NCBI GenBank assembly: GCA_003254925.1
Contig: QANZ01027534.1
Coordinates: 37,892-101,891 of the forward strand
Origin: Chamaecrista fasciculata
Lineage: Eukaryota > Streptophyta > Magnoliopsida > Fabales > Fabaceae
Length of the DNA: 64,000 bases
Direction of reading: 5' to 3'
Position 1 is the first letter of the stretch. Each line of letters begins with the position of its first letter. Made by a program: the position numbers and the translations under genes. Shown piece by piece: positions 21,762 through 33,219 of this stretch. The notes under the pieces are model-generated. The model searched no databases. It saw only the letters and a program-made list of their open reading frames with translations, and was not told where the DNA came from.

Positions 21762-22678
21762 ATGTCATCTAGCAACCAAACTTTAAACCCTCATATCACC
21801 CTCATCGGTCAAAATTATCATATTTGGTCGATGAAGATGCAAAGTTTTTTGGAAGCCTATGAACTTTGGAATATCGTGACCCAAGATATACCAATACCTC
21901 CTCTTCGAGAAAACCCTACCTTGGCCCAAATCAAATCCTATAACAAAGAAAAGGCAAAGAGATCCAAAGTCAAGTCACTCATTCAAAATTCAGTTGCAGA
22001 TTCTGTGTTCTATAGAATTATGGCGTGCAGTACAGCAAAAGAGGCTTGGGATAGATTGAAAAAAGAATATCAAGGCAATGATCGAACACGTCAAATGCGA
22101 GTTTTAAATCTGAAAAGAGAATTCGAGTCCTTGAAGATGAAGGAGAATGAAACAATTGTGTGTATGCTGACCAAATTTCTCTTATTGTTAATAATATTAG
22201 GCTGCTTGGTGAAGATTTTCCTGAGAAAAGAATTGTAGAAAAAGTTATTGTAACTCAGGAAAATCTTCACCAAGCAGCCTAATATTATTAACAATAAGAG
22301 AAATTCGGTCCAAAATCTCCTCTCTTGAAGAGTCCAAGGACTTAAATGAAATCTCATTAGGTGAGCTAATGAGCGCTCTTCAAGCGCAAGAGCAAAGAAG
22401 GATATTCAGAGAAGGCACAACAGTTGAAGGTGCTCTTTTGGCACGAACCAGAGGCAAAGAATTCAAGAATAAAGAAGGTAAAAAAATATATCCTCCCTGT
22501 CAACATTGCAAGAAGACTACTCATCTGGAGAAATATTGTTGGTGGAGACCTGATGCTATATGTGGAAATTGCAAGCAAACAGGTCATATTGCAAAGGTAT
22601 GCAAATCGAAGAATCAAAATCAACAATTTCAAGTTGTTAAGTCTGAAGTAGAAGAATTATTTGTTGCCTCTTGTTTTT
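21762..22678 (+). pseudogene. Copia gag (UBN2 type) with two zinc knuckles, broken
   Basis: The N-terminal part (21762 to about 22180) has features of plant Copia Gag: YHIWSMKMQSFLEA, AKEAWDRLKKEY, LNLKREFESLKM. At about 22180-22310 an inverted duplication disrupts the frame. The reading frame then resumes at 22369 and encodes two CX2CX4HX4C knuckles, CQHCKKTTHLEKYC and CGNCKQTGHIAKVC, ending at a stop near 22678. Gag normally packages the element RNA; this copy cannot give a full-length product. Confidence 0.85.
22180..22310. repeat. Inverted duplication of about 50 bp within gag
   Basis: The stretch from about 22182 to 22225 (ttgttaataatattaggctg, then cttggtgaagattttcctga) reappears as its reverse complement from about 22256 to 22303. 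The arms flank a short spacer that encodes the original gag continuation (EKRIVEKVIV in one frame). It breaks the gag frame and would form a strong RNA hairpin. Confidence 0.9.
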
Positions 22679-22680
22679 AA

Positions 22681-23147
22681 AATGTTAACTCCAACAACAA
22701 TTGGCTTATTGATAGTGGATGCACTAATCATATGTCATACAATGAGGCAATTTTCAAAAAACTTGACAAAAGTTTCAACTCCAAAGTGCAAATAGGGAAT
22801 GGAGAGTCTCTAGATGTGAAAGGCAAAGGCACGGTTAAAATAAAGACTTTAGCAGGTATTAAACTTATCACTAATGTTTTGTTTGAACTTGATTTAAGTC
22901 AAAATTTATTAAGTGTTTGTCAGATATTGGAGAAGGGATATTCTCTTGAATTTAAAGAGAAAAATTGTACCATCTTTGATGCTAATGGTATTGCATTACT
23001 GAGCATACCAATGAAGAATAAGAAATTTGTTATGGAATGCAATGAAGTTGAAACCAATGTTCAGAATGTGCCAAAAGCAACAATTGATGGTGAAGCAGTA
23101 TTTAATGGTTTTTTTGAAGAAACAAGACCTTTGCAAGATGTACAATA
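22681..23147 (+). pseudogene. Copia protease remnant
   Basis: The sequence encodes NNWLIDSGCTNHMS, the DSG active-site region of plant Copia aspartic proteases, followed by the usual pre-integrase-like strand (LLSVCQILEKGYSLEF). It ends at a stop at 23146-23148. The remaining polyprotein is missing and a non-polyprotein stretch leads to the 3' LTR. Confidence 0.8.
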
Positions 23148-23421
23148 AAATTGCAATCTTGTCATCTTAGAATCTGAAAATGTTTCTAAAACAAGTGATA
23201 TATCAGTTTGGCGAAAAGCATCGCAGGAGGAGATTGAGTTAATTATCAAGAACAAAATTCAACCATTGGGATTTTATTTTATTCCAGAAGTTCAACCATC
23301 AAAAGAAGTGATATTGGTTCATTGTCAGTCAAAGGATCAATTTTCTGATTTATTGATGAAGGCAAAATTTGAAGATCATGAAACAAAGATTGAAGTTTGT
23401 CACCAAAATGCCAAGAAGGAG

Positions 23422-23553
23422 TGTTGACATGTGGCATTTTAGCTCCAATAATATTTTGTTATCTTTATAAATTTGAATAAGTCATCTCTAAGAGATATTG
23501 GTTGTTAGGGTATTTAATTTATTTTATTTTTATAATTAGGATTTAAGATTATT
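23422..23553 (+). repeat. Truncated 3' LTR of the Copia-like element
   Basis: Starts TGTTGACATGTGGC and follows the 5' LTR closely until about 23553, where similarity ends. The missing terminal ~180 bp indicates a deletion at this end, so no target duplication can be shown. Confidence 0.8.
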
Positions 23554-23937
23554 CAAGTTGACATCTGTCGCTGTTGATTGATCACAATTTTTGTAAGAAA
23601 AACACATTTCATGGGGCTTAACACTAATAGATTCTACTTGTTTTTTAAAAAGTTGGTGTTCACAAACTTTATTATCTTTCCCTTTTCTTTTTTTTTTCCC
23701 AAAATTGACATCATCAACTTCTCCAAATCCAATTTTGTAGGCTGAAGTTTTACATGTCTATATACTTTAATAGAGATTTTTTTTTTCTATAATGTGTAAT
23801 CCATATTTTTCTTAGTTATTGTGATAATGAGCTTACATCCAAAATAAATACAAGAAAATATTCATTTTGGGAAGAGATACAAATTGATGAAAAAAATCAC
23901 TAGCAATCATCTTAATTCTCTTTGCTCTTTATTCTTT
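23554..23937. other. AT-rich flank, nothing recognised
   Basis: Probably the original downstream flank of the NHX gene. No open frame, RNA gene or repeat boundary was recognised. Confidence 0.4.
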
Positions 23938-23946
23938 CAGAAATCA

Positions 23947-24566
23947 ATAGTATTGATCAACCTGGTTTTGGTCGGGGTCATTACCTGGTTCGGTGATGCA
24001 ACTCTGGGTCAAAAGCCGCCTGCAAGTCAATGAACGCACAGGGGTGGCCCTGCGATTCACCTCCAATGCTTAAGTTAGTAAGGGATATGAGCTCAATAAT
24101 CTTAATTGACTGAGTAGAGAACGTACCTTTTTCCAATGTGAAGGGTTAACCTTTTATACTGGCTGAGGGTGATCTGGCGTGATCTTGCCATAAATGCCTG
24201 GATGCTTGATTGTGATCCTGACTGATCTAATTGTGATCCTTGGCTCCCCCGTAGTTTCCTTTTCTGTGAAGGATACCTTGATGGCTAAGGCGCTATCAAG
24301 GGAAAGGATTTCTGAGTGATTTGCCTTGATTGACAGCGGATCTTGATCGATCCCTGATTGGCTCCTGATTGATTCAGGGAATGTTTCCTTATTCTTCGTT
24401 TGTAGGCGCTCATGTCTTTTGTTACTATGGGCGCTCTCGCCGTTGGCGGAGTTAAGGGCGTTCTCGCCTGCTCAATCCCCTCTGGTTGAGTTTATGGCGT
24501 GTTGGGCCAAGGGCCTCTCCTGCCCTTTGGGCCTCCTGTTTATTGGGCCTATTATCAAGTATTATT
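23947..24566. mobile_element. GC-richer insertion with 9-11 bp target duplication
   Basis: The sequence inside is clearly GC-richer than its surroundings and shares no style with them. The 11-mer ttcagaaatca occurs exactly at both borders (23936-23946 and 24565-24575). The ends are weakly inverted (atagtattgat versus atcaagtattat). This fits a non-autonomous Mutator-like element; a solo LTR is an alternative but would normally have a 5-bp duplication. No coding capacity is evident. Confidence 0.55.
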
Positions 24567-24575
24567 CAGAAATCA

Positions 24576-24625
24576 GTACTTGTTGATATAGTAGTGACTC
24601 TTTGAAGAATGTGCAGTCCCTAGGA

Positions 24626-24657
<32 letters not shown>

Positions 24658-25540
24658 GCAGATCGAGCACTTTTTCTCTGAATTTTTTAAAATTTGTCTA
24701 TAATACCTTTTAATTTAATTGCTACAGAAGCAATTTTCTTGATGATTTGACTGTAGAAAAACTTGACCTTGAACTTTCAAGAACTTATTCATGTTAAAAT
24801 CCTTTCTTTCTTTTTTTTGGGGAGGGGAGGATCTTGAAAGAGTGAGCTGAATCTCTAAAAGTTAAGTGTTTTCAACTTTTAAATATTATTTTTCCAATAA
24901 AAAATGACACAGTTGGTTAAGGTTTGGACACTTATCTCACAAAGAAATTGGGATGTATTTTCTGTAAGTGTTTACCATCACCTAAACTTTTTTTTTTTAT
25001 ATAAAAAAATTGTTAGTGATAATAATAATGAAAAATATTTTATATAAACATTTCAACTTGTATTACCTTTATTTTTTACCAATGATCTAGGCTACATTAC
25101 ATATATGTCAGAAACTTGTTATAAGCCTTCTTCAAATGAAACTCGGAATTATCTTCGTTCTAATTTGATATATTGTATTGTATCTAGCTTAGGCACTTGA
25201 CAAATGTGGATCAAAGAATCTAAAATCACAACTCGTTCTCCTTGTTTTGATTCTACAGAGAATCTCTTTCTTCTTTTTCTGGGTCAAAGAATCTGAAAAC
25301 TACATTTAGGTACTCAAGTTTTTTATCTTCTAGGTGCTCATTGTCTCAGAATTGCAACTTCCAATGCTACCAATTGTCAGTCTTCTTTAATCAAAGTCCA
25401 GAAAAAAAATAAATGGTATGAGCAAAAATTATGAATAGAATCAACTATCAGACTGAGAGAGCCCTGTCTTGCTGTACAATATGAACCTGCAAGGCTGCAA
25501 CTAGGTCGCTGATTCCTCCTTTATTTCAAATTTTTTCCAC
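24576..25540. other. Intergenic AT-rich DNA
   Basis: Contains a (TA)n tract at about 24627-24652. No gene, RNA or clear repeat boundary is seen. Confidence 0.45.
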
Positions 25541-25549
25541 ACATGTATA

Positions 25550-25965
25550 TAGTTGTTGCTAAAGTACCTCAGATTGAAAGAATAAATTTGGTCCTATATC
25601 TTTTGCTCAGTTCCCAATTTGATTTTATATCTTTTTTTGTTGCACTTTTGGTCTCATTTCTTTGGGTCAGGTCCCAATTCGGTCCTATATCTTTTTTTGT
25701 TGCAAATTTTATCTCATATCTTTGGGTCGATTACAGAATTGATCATATATCTTTAGGTCAAATTTGGAAGTGGTCCCATATACAAAATGATCAACTAACG
25801 GTTGGTCTTTTTGCAAAAGATATAAGACTAATTCTATAACTTAACCAAAACATATGAGACCTGAAATGATACGAGACCAAATTGTGATCTTTTGCAAAGA
25901 TATAGGACCAAAAGTGTAACAAAAAAATATACAAGACCAAATTGAGAACTGAACAAACCAAATTT
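25550..25965. repeat. Inverted-repeat MITE of the 'tcctatatctttt' type
   Basis: The left half repeats 'ggtcctatatctttt' and 'tttttgttgcac'; the right half carries the complements 'aaagatataggaccaaa' and 'gtaacaaaaaaat'. The block can fold as a hairpin. It resembles the element at 1128-1793. No target duplication was found. Confidence 0.6.
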
Positions 25966-26460
25966 GCATAAATTAAATGAAACCAAAATGAGAAGAAAGA
26001 ATTAGGGATGATTGTGGATTGGATATAGAATAGGGTACTATAATCTCCATTACCAAATGTGAATTTGAACAACTATCAAAATCAATCATCTATGAACTCA
26101 GAATAAAATCTCAGGGCAGCCACATAATGTTAAATTGTTCAAACGCATACTGCAGCAGTCACACAAAGGCAAAAAGGCCAATCAAATCCATTTCAAATTC
26201 TTTTTTTACTAATATGATTTTTTTAAAATAGTAAAGCTCAAAACTAAAAAACTGCTAGGGATTAGCAGTCAATATTATTTAACATGACAAGTACAACTAT
26301 AAGATCACCAGGACATTTCTTCCTACATTATATGATGGGGCAAGCCACCAAGTCTTTTTTTTTTCTTTTTCCTTTTAATGTTGACACAATACTTGAATTC
26401 CTAAACTTTTGGATAAGCTGTAGAAGACACTTACAGATTACAATGTATACACTAACAAAT

Positions 26461-29400
26461 TTACAAGTAATCAAGATATGTATAATTTCTGCGTCGGTTG
26501 TACTGAAGAAGGCTACCATAGGTGCGATCCCAAACACCAATATAAAGCGATTCTGTGTCAGGGCTAAAAGACACACCAGAGATCTCCCCGAAAAAATCGA
26601 TCTCTTGCTCCTTCTCGAACCCTCGCTTTGCATCATAGACGTGCACAAAGTCAGCTGGCTCTGCCATCGCCATGAACTGTCCATCTGAGGTGAAACGGAT
26701 TGACCGTATGGCTCCAAGGTTGCCCTTCAACATAGCTACAGATTTTGACATGTTCCTAATATCCCAAACACGACATGTCTTGTCTTGGTTCCCGGTGGCA
26801 AATATGTAACCATGAGGATGCCATGCTGATGCAAATGAGTAATCCAAGTGTCCGCACAAAGGCGTGATGGTCTACAAAGAACAACTAACATTATTAGCTA
26901 ATCTGAGCTCTTCCAAACCCTTTCCCCTCCTTTCTCATGTCAAAGAATTCTCAGAAATTTTAAAAAAAAAAATTTTAGAAATTTGTAGGGTTTGAAAGAA
27001 ACTCTTAACCCACTATTTTTTTCGGTTTCAAAATTATATAGAAATTCTCCTAAGACAAAAAATCATCATACACCAGTCAGTATTGATATCTTACAATGAA
27101 AATATAACATTAAAAAATATATTTCTGAAACATTTATTTCACTGTTTTTCATTTTGTATGAAATAATCTATATAATTTATTCTAAACAGCATAATACACC
27201 AACCTTTCCAGTTTGAGAATCCACCACTAACCCTTCCGGGTTGTCTCCCACAATGACAAGTAGTTTACCATCGGGACTCAATGAAGTATGCTGCAAGAAG
27301 AATGAACTCAATAAGAACAAATTCAAAATTCAAGCACATAAAGGACAAATTTACTTTACTACAATTGGAACAAATTCAGGTCAACAGGGCAAAACAAAGA
27401 AACCAACTATGGTCCCTAAATGATCTCCGGAAGTCTCATCAAGAATAATGAAAGACCACCTCTGTTTGGTTCTTCAACAATAGGTTTGTTTAGGAGAGAA
27501 TAATAGAGGGAAAGGGAAGTGACAGTTTTGAGTTTTGACATCTCTTATTTAAAATGAAACCTTACTTCGTTTTTTTCCACCTTATAATCGTTTTAATTCA
27601 AAAAATACAACAAAAGGGAGAATATATATATACATCAATATAAATTTTTAACTTTCCCTCCCTTCCTCTCAATTTTCTCTCCTCAAACAATCCTTCGAAG
27701 AATCTTCTATTTTCAAATTGGGAAAGAACCAAAGAATAAAAGATAAAAATGCAACAGCACAATACCAGACGTGTATCCAAAAAAATAAACAAATAATCGA
27801 GTTCAGAGGACAAACTTAATCTCAAGGAACATCAAAGATGATACCATGAAATACTACAAAAAAGTGCCCCAATATTTTCAATAGCCAGCCAACTGAATAG
27901 AGCCCAATGACTAGGATGTTAAATTTAATGTGAGACTAGCAGGTTTTGCACACACACACACACAAAAGTAAGAAAAAGAATAAAGCATTAACATCATGCT
28001 AATCAACTTAAGAATAACTGAGTATCAATTATCTCATTCGGATCAAGAATTACTTCTCAACAAAACACAATTTTTTTGCTATCTCTCTCCTACTCTATTT
28101 CTATTTTATCATTAGGTAATACAATCCAGAAAAAATACAAGTCATGTCAATTCTACTTCATGAGATTGAGGTCAGTTCAAGCAATGTTTCCATTTGTCAT
28201 TTCAACTATAAATACATCAATTGGAAGTACTTACATTTACTGGCCAGGGGAAGCAAAAATGCTTGTTAAGCTGAAATCTCTCCACATCAAAGTCTCTGAT
28301 TCCACCGTCATTATTTGAAGCCATGAAATGAACAGCTCCGCTGCAAGAACAAATATATATAGTTATTCAGCCACTTTACTTGAGAATTGCTGATACCACA
28401 TCATCAAGTAATCAACAACTATTGAGCAGCGAAAAAAAACCTTTGATGATCATAAATCTCAACGGCGTTTGTTATTGCATTATCGTCATAAGTAGTTCTA
28501 GAACAGAAGCTAACGCCAGGTCGATCCAAGTACTGCAAGACAATGTATGAGCCATGAGTAAGATAAGAGTAGAACATTGACAATTGAACCATATAAGATA
28601 AAATATTATGTAATTAACTTTAGATTATTTCCATTTGCTTAATAAGATATTTATCAGATACAAAGGCAAAACAAGCCACACCCCATCTCAAAAACAAGAC
28701 CACAACAAGTATAAGATCCATGAACTTAAAGAGAGGATCAAAAGAATATTCGTGCGATCTTCAGCATGAAAAGTCAAAATAAGACCCCATCCAAAAATTA
28801 TAAGATCTGGCCAAATAAAATAGCACAAATAACGGTGGATCACATATCAAATAATAGCTAGATACCATGTCGTCACTGGGATGTTATCGTTGTGATTAGT
28901 AAAGTAATGTAGTATGAGATGGTATATTTATTATTTATTTCATACGTAACAAGGTAATTATAACGCATAAATCATGGTTGGCAATTGACAATCAGGGATT
29001 TGAAAAATGGCTTTAGGATCTAGCTTTGGTAGCCCCTATTTAGTATCTTTATAAGGATTAGAAAACTATGTATCATTAGGATACCTATTCCCAGCAGGAT
29101 TTTATCTTGGTTACCTATATATAGGCTTCTAATGATGTAGGAACATCTCTTGATTATTGATATATTGGACTGGTATTGAATATTACTGTATTATTGTTCC
29201 CCTTTCTGCTCTACATTAATTAGTTAAATAATTGATAAAATTAGTCATTAATAAGCATGAAAAAGATGTACCTTGCAAATAAGTTCTCCTTGAAATCCTC
29301 CAGCAATCATCAACTTATCTCGTACAGCCAATGTGCTAATCTGTGTTTGAGTAAATCCTTCCAAGAGGCTTCCGGGATGTTTCTATTATTATCACACATT

Positions 29401-30515
29401 TAAAAGCTCAGATCCCTAATCTGATTGAGAATTTTCAACACAAGGCATTAGAAAATTGATTACCTCACAAGGAGCTATATGCCCTGATACATTCAAGACT
29501 TCAGATCTCTTAGAATTTAATGAAGACCAGTGAACAATTGAGTAATGAGAAACAAGATACACATCATGTTTTGAAGTTGACCAAACCAAGTTCCTTAACT
29601 GCAAAAGACATATTGAATGCTTCACATTAATGTTGACAGCTGCTTAAGCTAAAGGTCCCAAAGAGAAAGGGCAAACTATGAATATAAAACACCATGAAAC
29701 AAGGCAATTCAATCACTAGAAGACGGAGGGGAGAAGCCAGCACTAAAAGCTGAAAGAATTACTACAAGAACATACTTGGAAGTGAAGTATTGTTGATTTC
29801 ACAGATCTAGTGTTTTGCCAGAAGTCATAGTACTTGCCCCTCTTATCGGTGGGTTTGCATTCCTGTAAAGACAAAGCCTATTGTAAAAGTACTCCACCAA
29901 TATCATTACTCAAATGACATCGGAATGCCAAATAAATCACATCTAACCTTGTCTGACAATTCCCCTGATTGTGGTATATTTTCATAATTCTTGTACTGCT
30001 CTAGTCTAGTTTGTCTGTACTTCTCACGAGTAATGCTCAGTCTTCCCCAAGGTATGCCTTGGATATCTTTTCCTCCCCTAGCTTCTGCAGCATTGGTATC
30101 AGTTATTTTGTTTTCCTGCAACAGAAACCCCAAAGCCCCGTACAAAAGACAGGGAAACAAGATTATGTTATGTAGTATTCATACATAGTAATGTATATAT
30201 AAGCCACCTAAGTAACGAGATTAACCAAAAGGCAGCAACAATATGAATGTGATCTACATATAAGCTAAGTAACAGTGATAAATAATTTTGCAATGAAAAT
30301 GCGCAAGCACACCACAATATTAGATATTTAAATCATAATATAGGTTTTACATATGACTCGAAACAAACCAAAGACTCATATTCCTCATCATCATCCTCTT
30401 CTTCTGATTCTGAATCACCAAATACTCTTCCCCGGAAATATGTCTCATCTTCTACTTCTGCCATTTCATTATCCTCTGCAACATACTCCATTTCATCCGC
30501 GTGATTCTCAGCCAT
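26461..30515 (-). CDS. WD40-repeat protein, C2A9.03-like plant family
   Basis: Nine coding exons join in frame on the minus strand: 30369-30515, 29948-30115, 29776-29862, 29464-29598, 29272-29382, 28441-28532, 28235-28340, 27204-27290, 26461-26871, giving 447 residues. The N-terminus is strongly acidic (about residues 1-49, with a run of Glu/Asp) and the next exon encodes the conserved IPWGRLSITREKYRQTR segment. The C-terminal half forms WD40 blades, seen in SFASAWHPHGYIFATGNQD, TCRVWDIRN and GVSFSPDTESLYIGVWD. It resembles the conserved family annotated as 'uncharacterized WD repeat-containing protein C2A9.03-like'; I know no assigned biochemical role. The acidic leader and the propeller suggest a scaffold. 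All introns use GT-AG. Confidence 0.92.
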
Positions 30516-31290
30516 GTTTATCTATGCTGTTAACACCTGGTGCATAAAAGGAGAGGGGTACAACGAGTTAATGATAGAAATCAATTAAATAAGCATCAAA
30601 TTCTACGACCTTGAGAGTGAAAACACTAAAATATCCTATTCATATTGCAAAAACATCAAGCCTCTCTTCAAACATTGCAATAATCTTTTGCTGTACAGTG
30701 AAGCTACTGAAAGAAATTTAGCAGAATAGCGAAAGAAAAGTGAAATTTTATTCAGATTCTAAACCCACAACCCAAGTAGGTTAATGAACAAAAAACAATC
30801 TTTATTCAGATTATAAACCTAAACGACGACGAGTGGAGAAAACTAGCAAAGCTTGAGCGGCATACATAAAGCATCAATTCGGGCAAATTTAATTACTCCT
30901 GCCGCGAAACCAAAACGCCCATCTACTTCAGTAACCGAAAGAAAGAACCCATCTCAAACCAGGAGATTGACTTCACATAGTCCCAACAATCAAATCCTCA
31001 AAAACCCACAAACACAATCGCAATGAAAAGAAAAGGGTGCCCGTAGAGAACGCGTAACTCATAAAAAAAAAATCCCAAAAACAAAAAAAAAAAACTGCGA
31101 AACTTAACGAGAATGAAGCGAATTACAATTCGTAGCAGCAAAACAATAAGAAAGGTTAAATTGACATACAGATTGTGAGGTTTTGCAGAGCAGCTCCTTG
31201 GCCAGTTGGATCTTTGAGAAGAAAGGACCTGATCTGCGTGCGTCTACAATTCAACAAGCTTCCAAGGCATAAATAGCGCAATGCGTGCGT
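30516..31290 (-). promoter_or_regulatory. Leader of the WD40 gene with likely 5'UTR intron
   Basis: On the minus strand a good donor (caatct|gtatgtc at about 31170) and an acceptor (ttatgcaccag just upstream of the ATG, near 30540) suggest a 5' untranslated exon at about 31173-31290 and a 0.6-kb leader intron. This is inferred from splice signals only. Confidence 0.45.
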
Positions 31291-31547
31291 TTGCTCTGTC
31301 TCTGTGTCGTCTTGAGAGAAAACTTATATGACATTGGAGTTTTTTTTTTTTTTGTAAATTAAAAAAAAAGATATTTATTTCAGTTTATTATTATAAAGAA
31401 GTTCAAAATTGATCTTTTTTTTCCAAAAAAAAATATTTTTAATTAATTTAGTCTTTTATATAAATTGGAACTATAATTATTATGAGGCTAAAACAGTGGA
31501 TTTCATGTGTGTGTATATGTTTGAAGTAGGAAGAGAAAGAGAGAAAA

Positions 31548-31625
31548 GGTACTAGCTTTCGAACCAGTGACCAGTGGCATCAAACAAAGTAGACAACCAC
31601 TAAGGCACGGAGTAGCTAGTAACAG
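31548..31625 (-). repeat. tRNA-like SINE head, weak
   Basis: On the minus strand it reads 'ccttagtggttgtctac' (A-box-like) and 'ctggttcgaaagc' (B-box-like), about 40 nt apart. It lacks a foldable acceptor stem and anticodon arm, so it is more likely a SINE head than a tRNA gene. The 3' limit is unclear. Confidence 0.35.
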
Positions 31626-32094
31626 TGGATTTCATGTATTCTAATAGCATATGATTATCAAATAGATTAGTTCAAGTACTAAGAATTTAGTATTGCTCAA
31701 CAAATTTCAAGTTATGAATTGACTCTGAATTAATCAAAATGAAATTTTAAATAAGTGCATAGTACGAATTATTCATATTAATAGTGACAAAGTCTCAGAT
31801 ACTAATGTAAAAAAACAAACATATGATTAAAACAGTGTATATTATATGCTTTAAATCTTTCAAAGTCTGAGTTTTGGAAATTTTTGCAAGAATAAACTGT
31901 TTTTATTTTATATGATATATCTTATATTATATGGCTCCACCCCTTTCTGGTCGTCCATGTTTAAAACTATAGTATATAAAATTAAAAATAAGAGAAAATT
32001 TACTATTTGGTCTCTCTTTCTTTACTAAGTTAACAATTTAGTCCCTTATTTATTTTACATAAATATTTGCAAAGCCCCTAGTATATATATATGG

Positions 32095-32270
32095 CATTCC
32101 GAAAACGTCAGGGTCGAAATATGGCTTTCAAATTAAGTTCCGAATTAGTAGATGCTATCAAAGGGAGTGGCGATGCTATACGCAAAAAGAAAGAGACTCA
32201 TAGAATAGCAGAGGCAAATAGAGCTTTTGCACATTTTCGTTAATCCATGACCAGGATCTATATATGTGTA
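32095..32270 (+). pseudogene. rps7: Nuclear plastid DNA fragment: 3' end of rps7
   Basis: The frame encodes [20 protein letters not shown] and ends at TAA (32241-32243), with the characteristic tail [10 protein letters not shown]. This is the C-terminal third of plastid ribosomal protein S7. The surrounding DNA is typical nuclear AT-rich repeat sequence and there is no upstream part of the gene, so this is a nuclear insertion of plastid DNA. Some residues differ from the usual plastid sequence (for example Gln in RKRxGRN), consistent with decay. The plastid match seems to continue a little past the stop. Confidence 0.88.
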
Positions 32271-33027
32271 TTATGTTTTTATCACTAATAAATACCATTT
32301 TGATAAACATTTCAATTTTTTTTTCCTGAGGATAAGCATTTCATTTGTCTATATTAAAAAAAAAAATTGTTTTACAAATGGTTAGAGCTGTCAAAATAGG
32401 TTAGCCTGACTCGGCTCGGTCCTAACCTTATATATTCCTAAATTAATTAGGGTCAGATTCAAAAAGTCCTATTTAAAATTGGGCTAAAAAATTCGAGCCC
32501 AGTCCGACCGTGTTAGGGCTTAGAGCTAGCACTATGAGCTTTTTATTAATTTTTTAAAATAAAATTAAAATGTCAATTATATAATTTTTTTAATATGAAT
32601 CAAAATTTTAAAATAATATCACAAGTAACAACTTAAATAATTATTTAATATTCTCAAATTTACATAATAAAATTAATCATGTGGAAGTGATACTGAGTAA
32701 AAAAATATATATTTCACAAAATTATTTATTATTTAACCATCCATCACTATATATATCTTCTCTTGAAAAATCATTTTTGATCTAATATTTATCTTTATTT
32801 GCATTTAAAAAATATATGAAATATTAAAAAATTGAATTATTATAATAACTTAAATATTTAATAATAATAATAATTAATTAAGGTTATCCCAAATAAAGTC
32901 TGACCCTATAACCCTCTTTGGCCCTACTCTTATTAGGGCCGGACTCAAAAAGCTCTAATTAAAAAATTAGTTAATTTTTTTGGGCTTAAGCCTAAATTAT
33001 TTTATAAGATTGTGGGTCAGCCCACAA

Positions 33028-33219
33028 TGTAAGATAACCTAATGATTGAATAATAATTGCCTCATTGATTCAGGACCTAGCCCTGTGTACAATATGACAA
33101 CTATACAAACCAAGGACATAAAGACAGTTGTCCAAGCACTAGACAATGCAGCTAAAATAGAAAGCAAAAGGATTAATATGGTAATTAATTAATCAATGTC
33201 CTTAACATTGTCTCTAACA
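33028..33219 (-). repeat. 3' LTR of the Copia element
   Basis: Matches the 5' LTR except for a deletion of about 35 bp and a few substitutions or short indels (for example attaattaatcaa versus attaatcag). The polypurine tract lies immediately beside it at about 33220-33227. The divergence suggests an old insertion. Confidence 0.9.

Larger units (their letters stand above)
21386..23553 (+). mobile_element. Non-autonomous Copia-like retroelement in NHX 3' flank
   Basis: A 5' LTR (21386-21700, tgttgaca...ccaaca) is followed immediately by the primer site attggtatcagagt, typical of Copia elements primed by initiator tRNA-Met. A purine tract (aagaaggag) precedes a second LTR copy at 23422, which matches the first for about 132 bp and then stops. 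Inside are a gag gene, two zinc knuckles and the start of a protease, but no integrase, reverse transcriptase or RNase H. The element therefore depends on others to move. Its position probably changed the NHX 3' untranslated region and poly(A) site. Confidence 0.85.

Noticed and set aside
31548-31625. tRNA gene on the minus strand
   Set aside because: Only box-like motifs; no cloverleaf can be drawn.
32095-32243. Functional nuclear rps7 gene
   Set aside because: Only the C-terminal third is present, with no transit peptide, start or splice-linked upstream exon.
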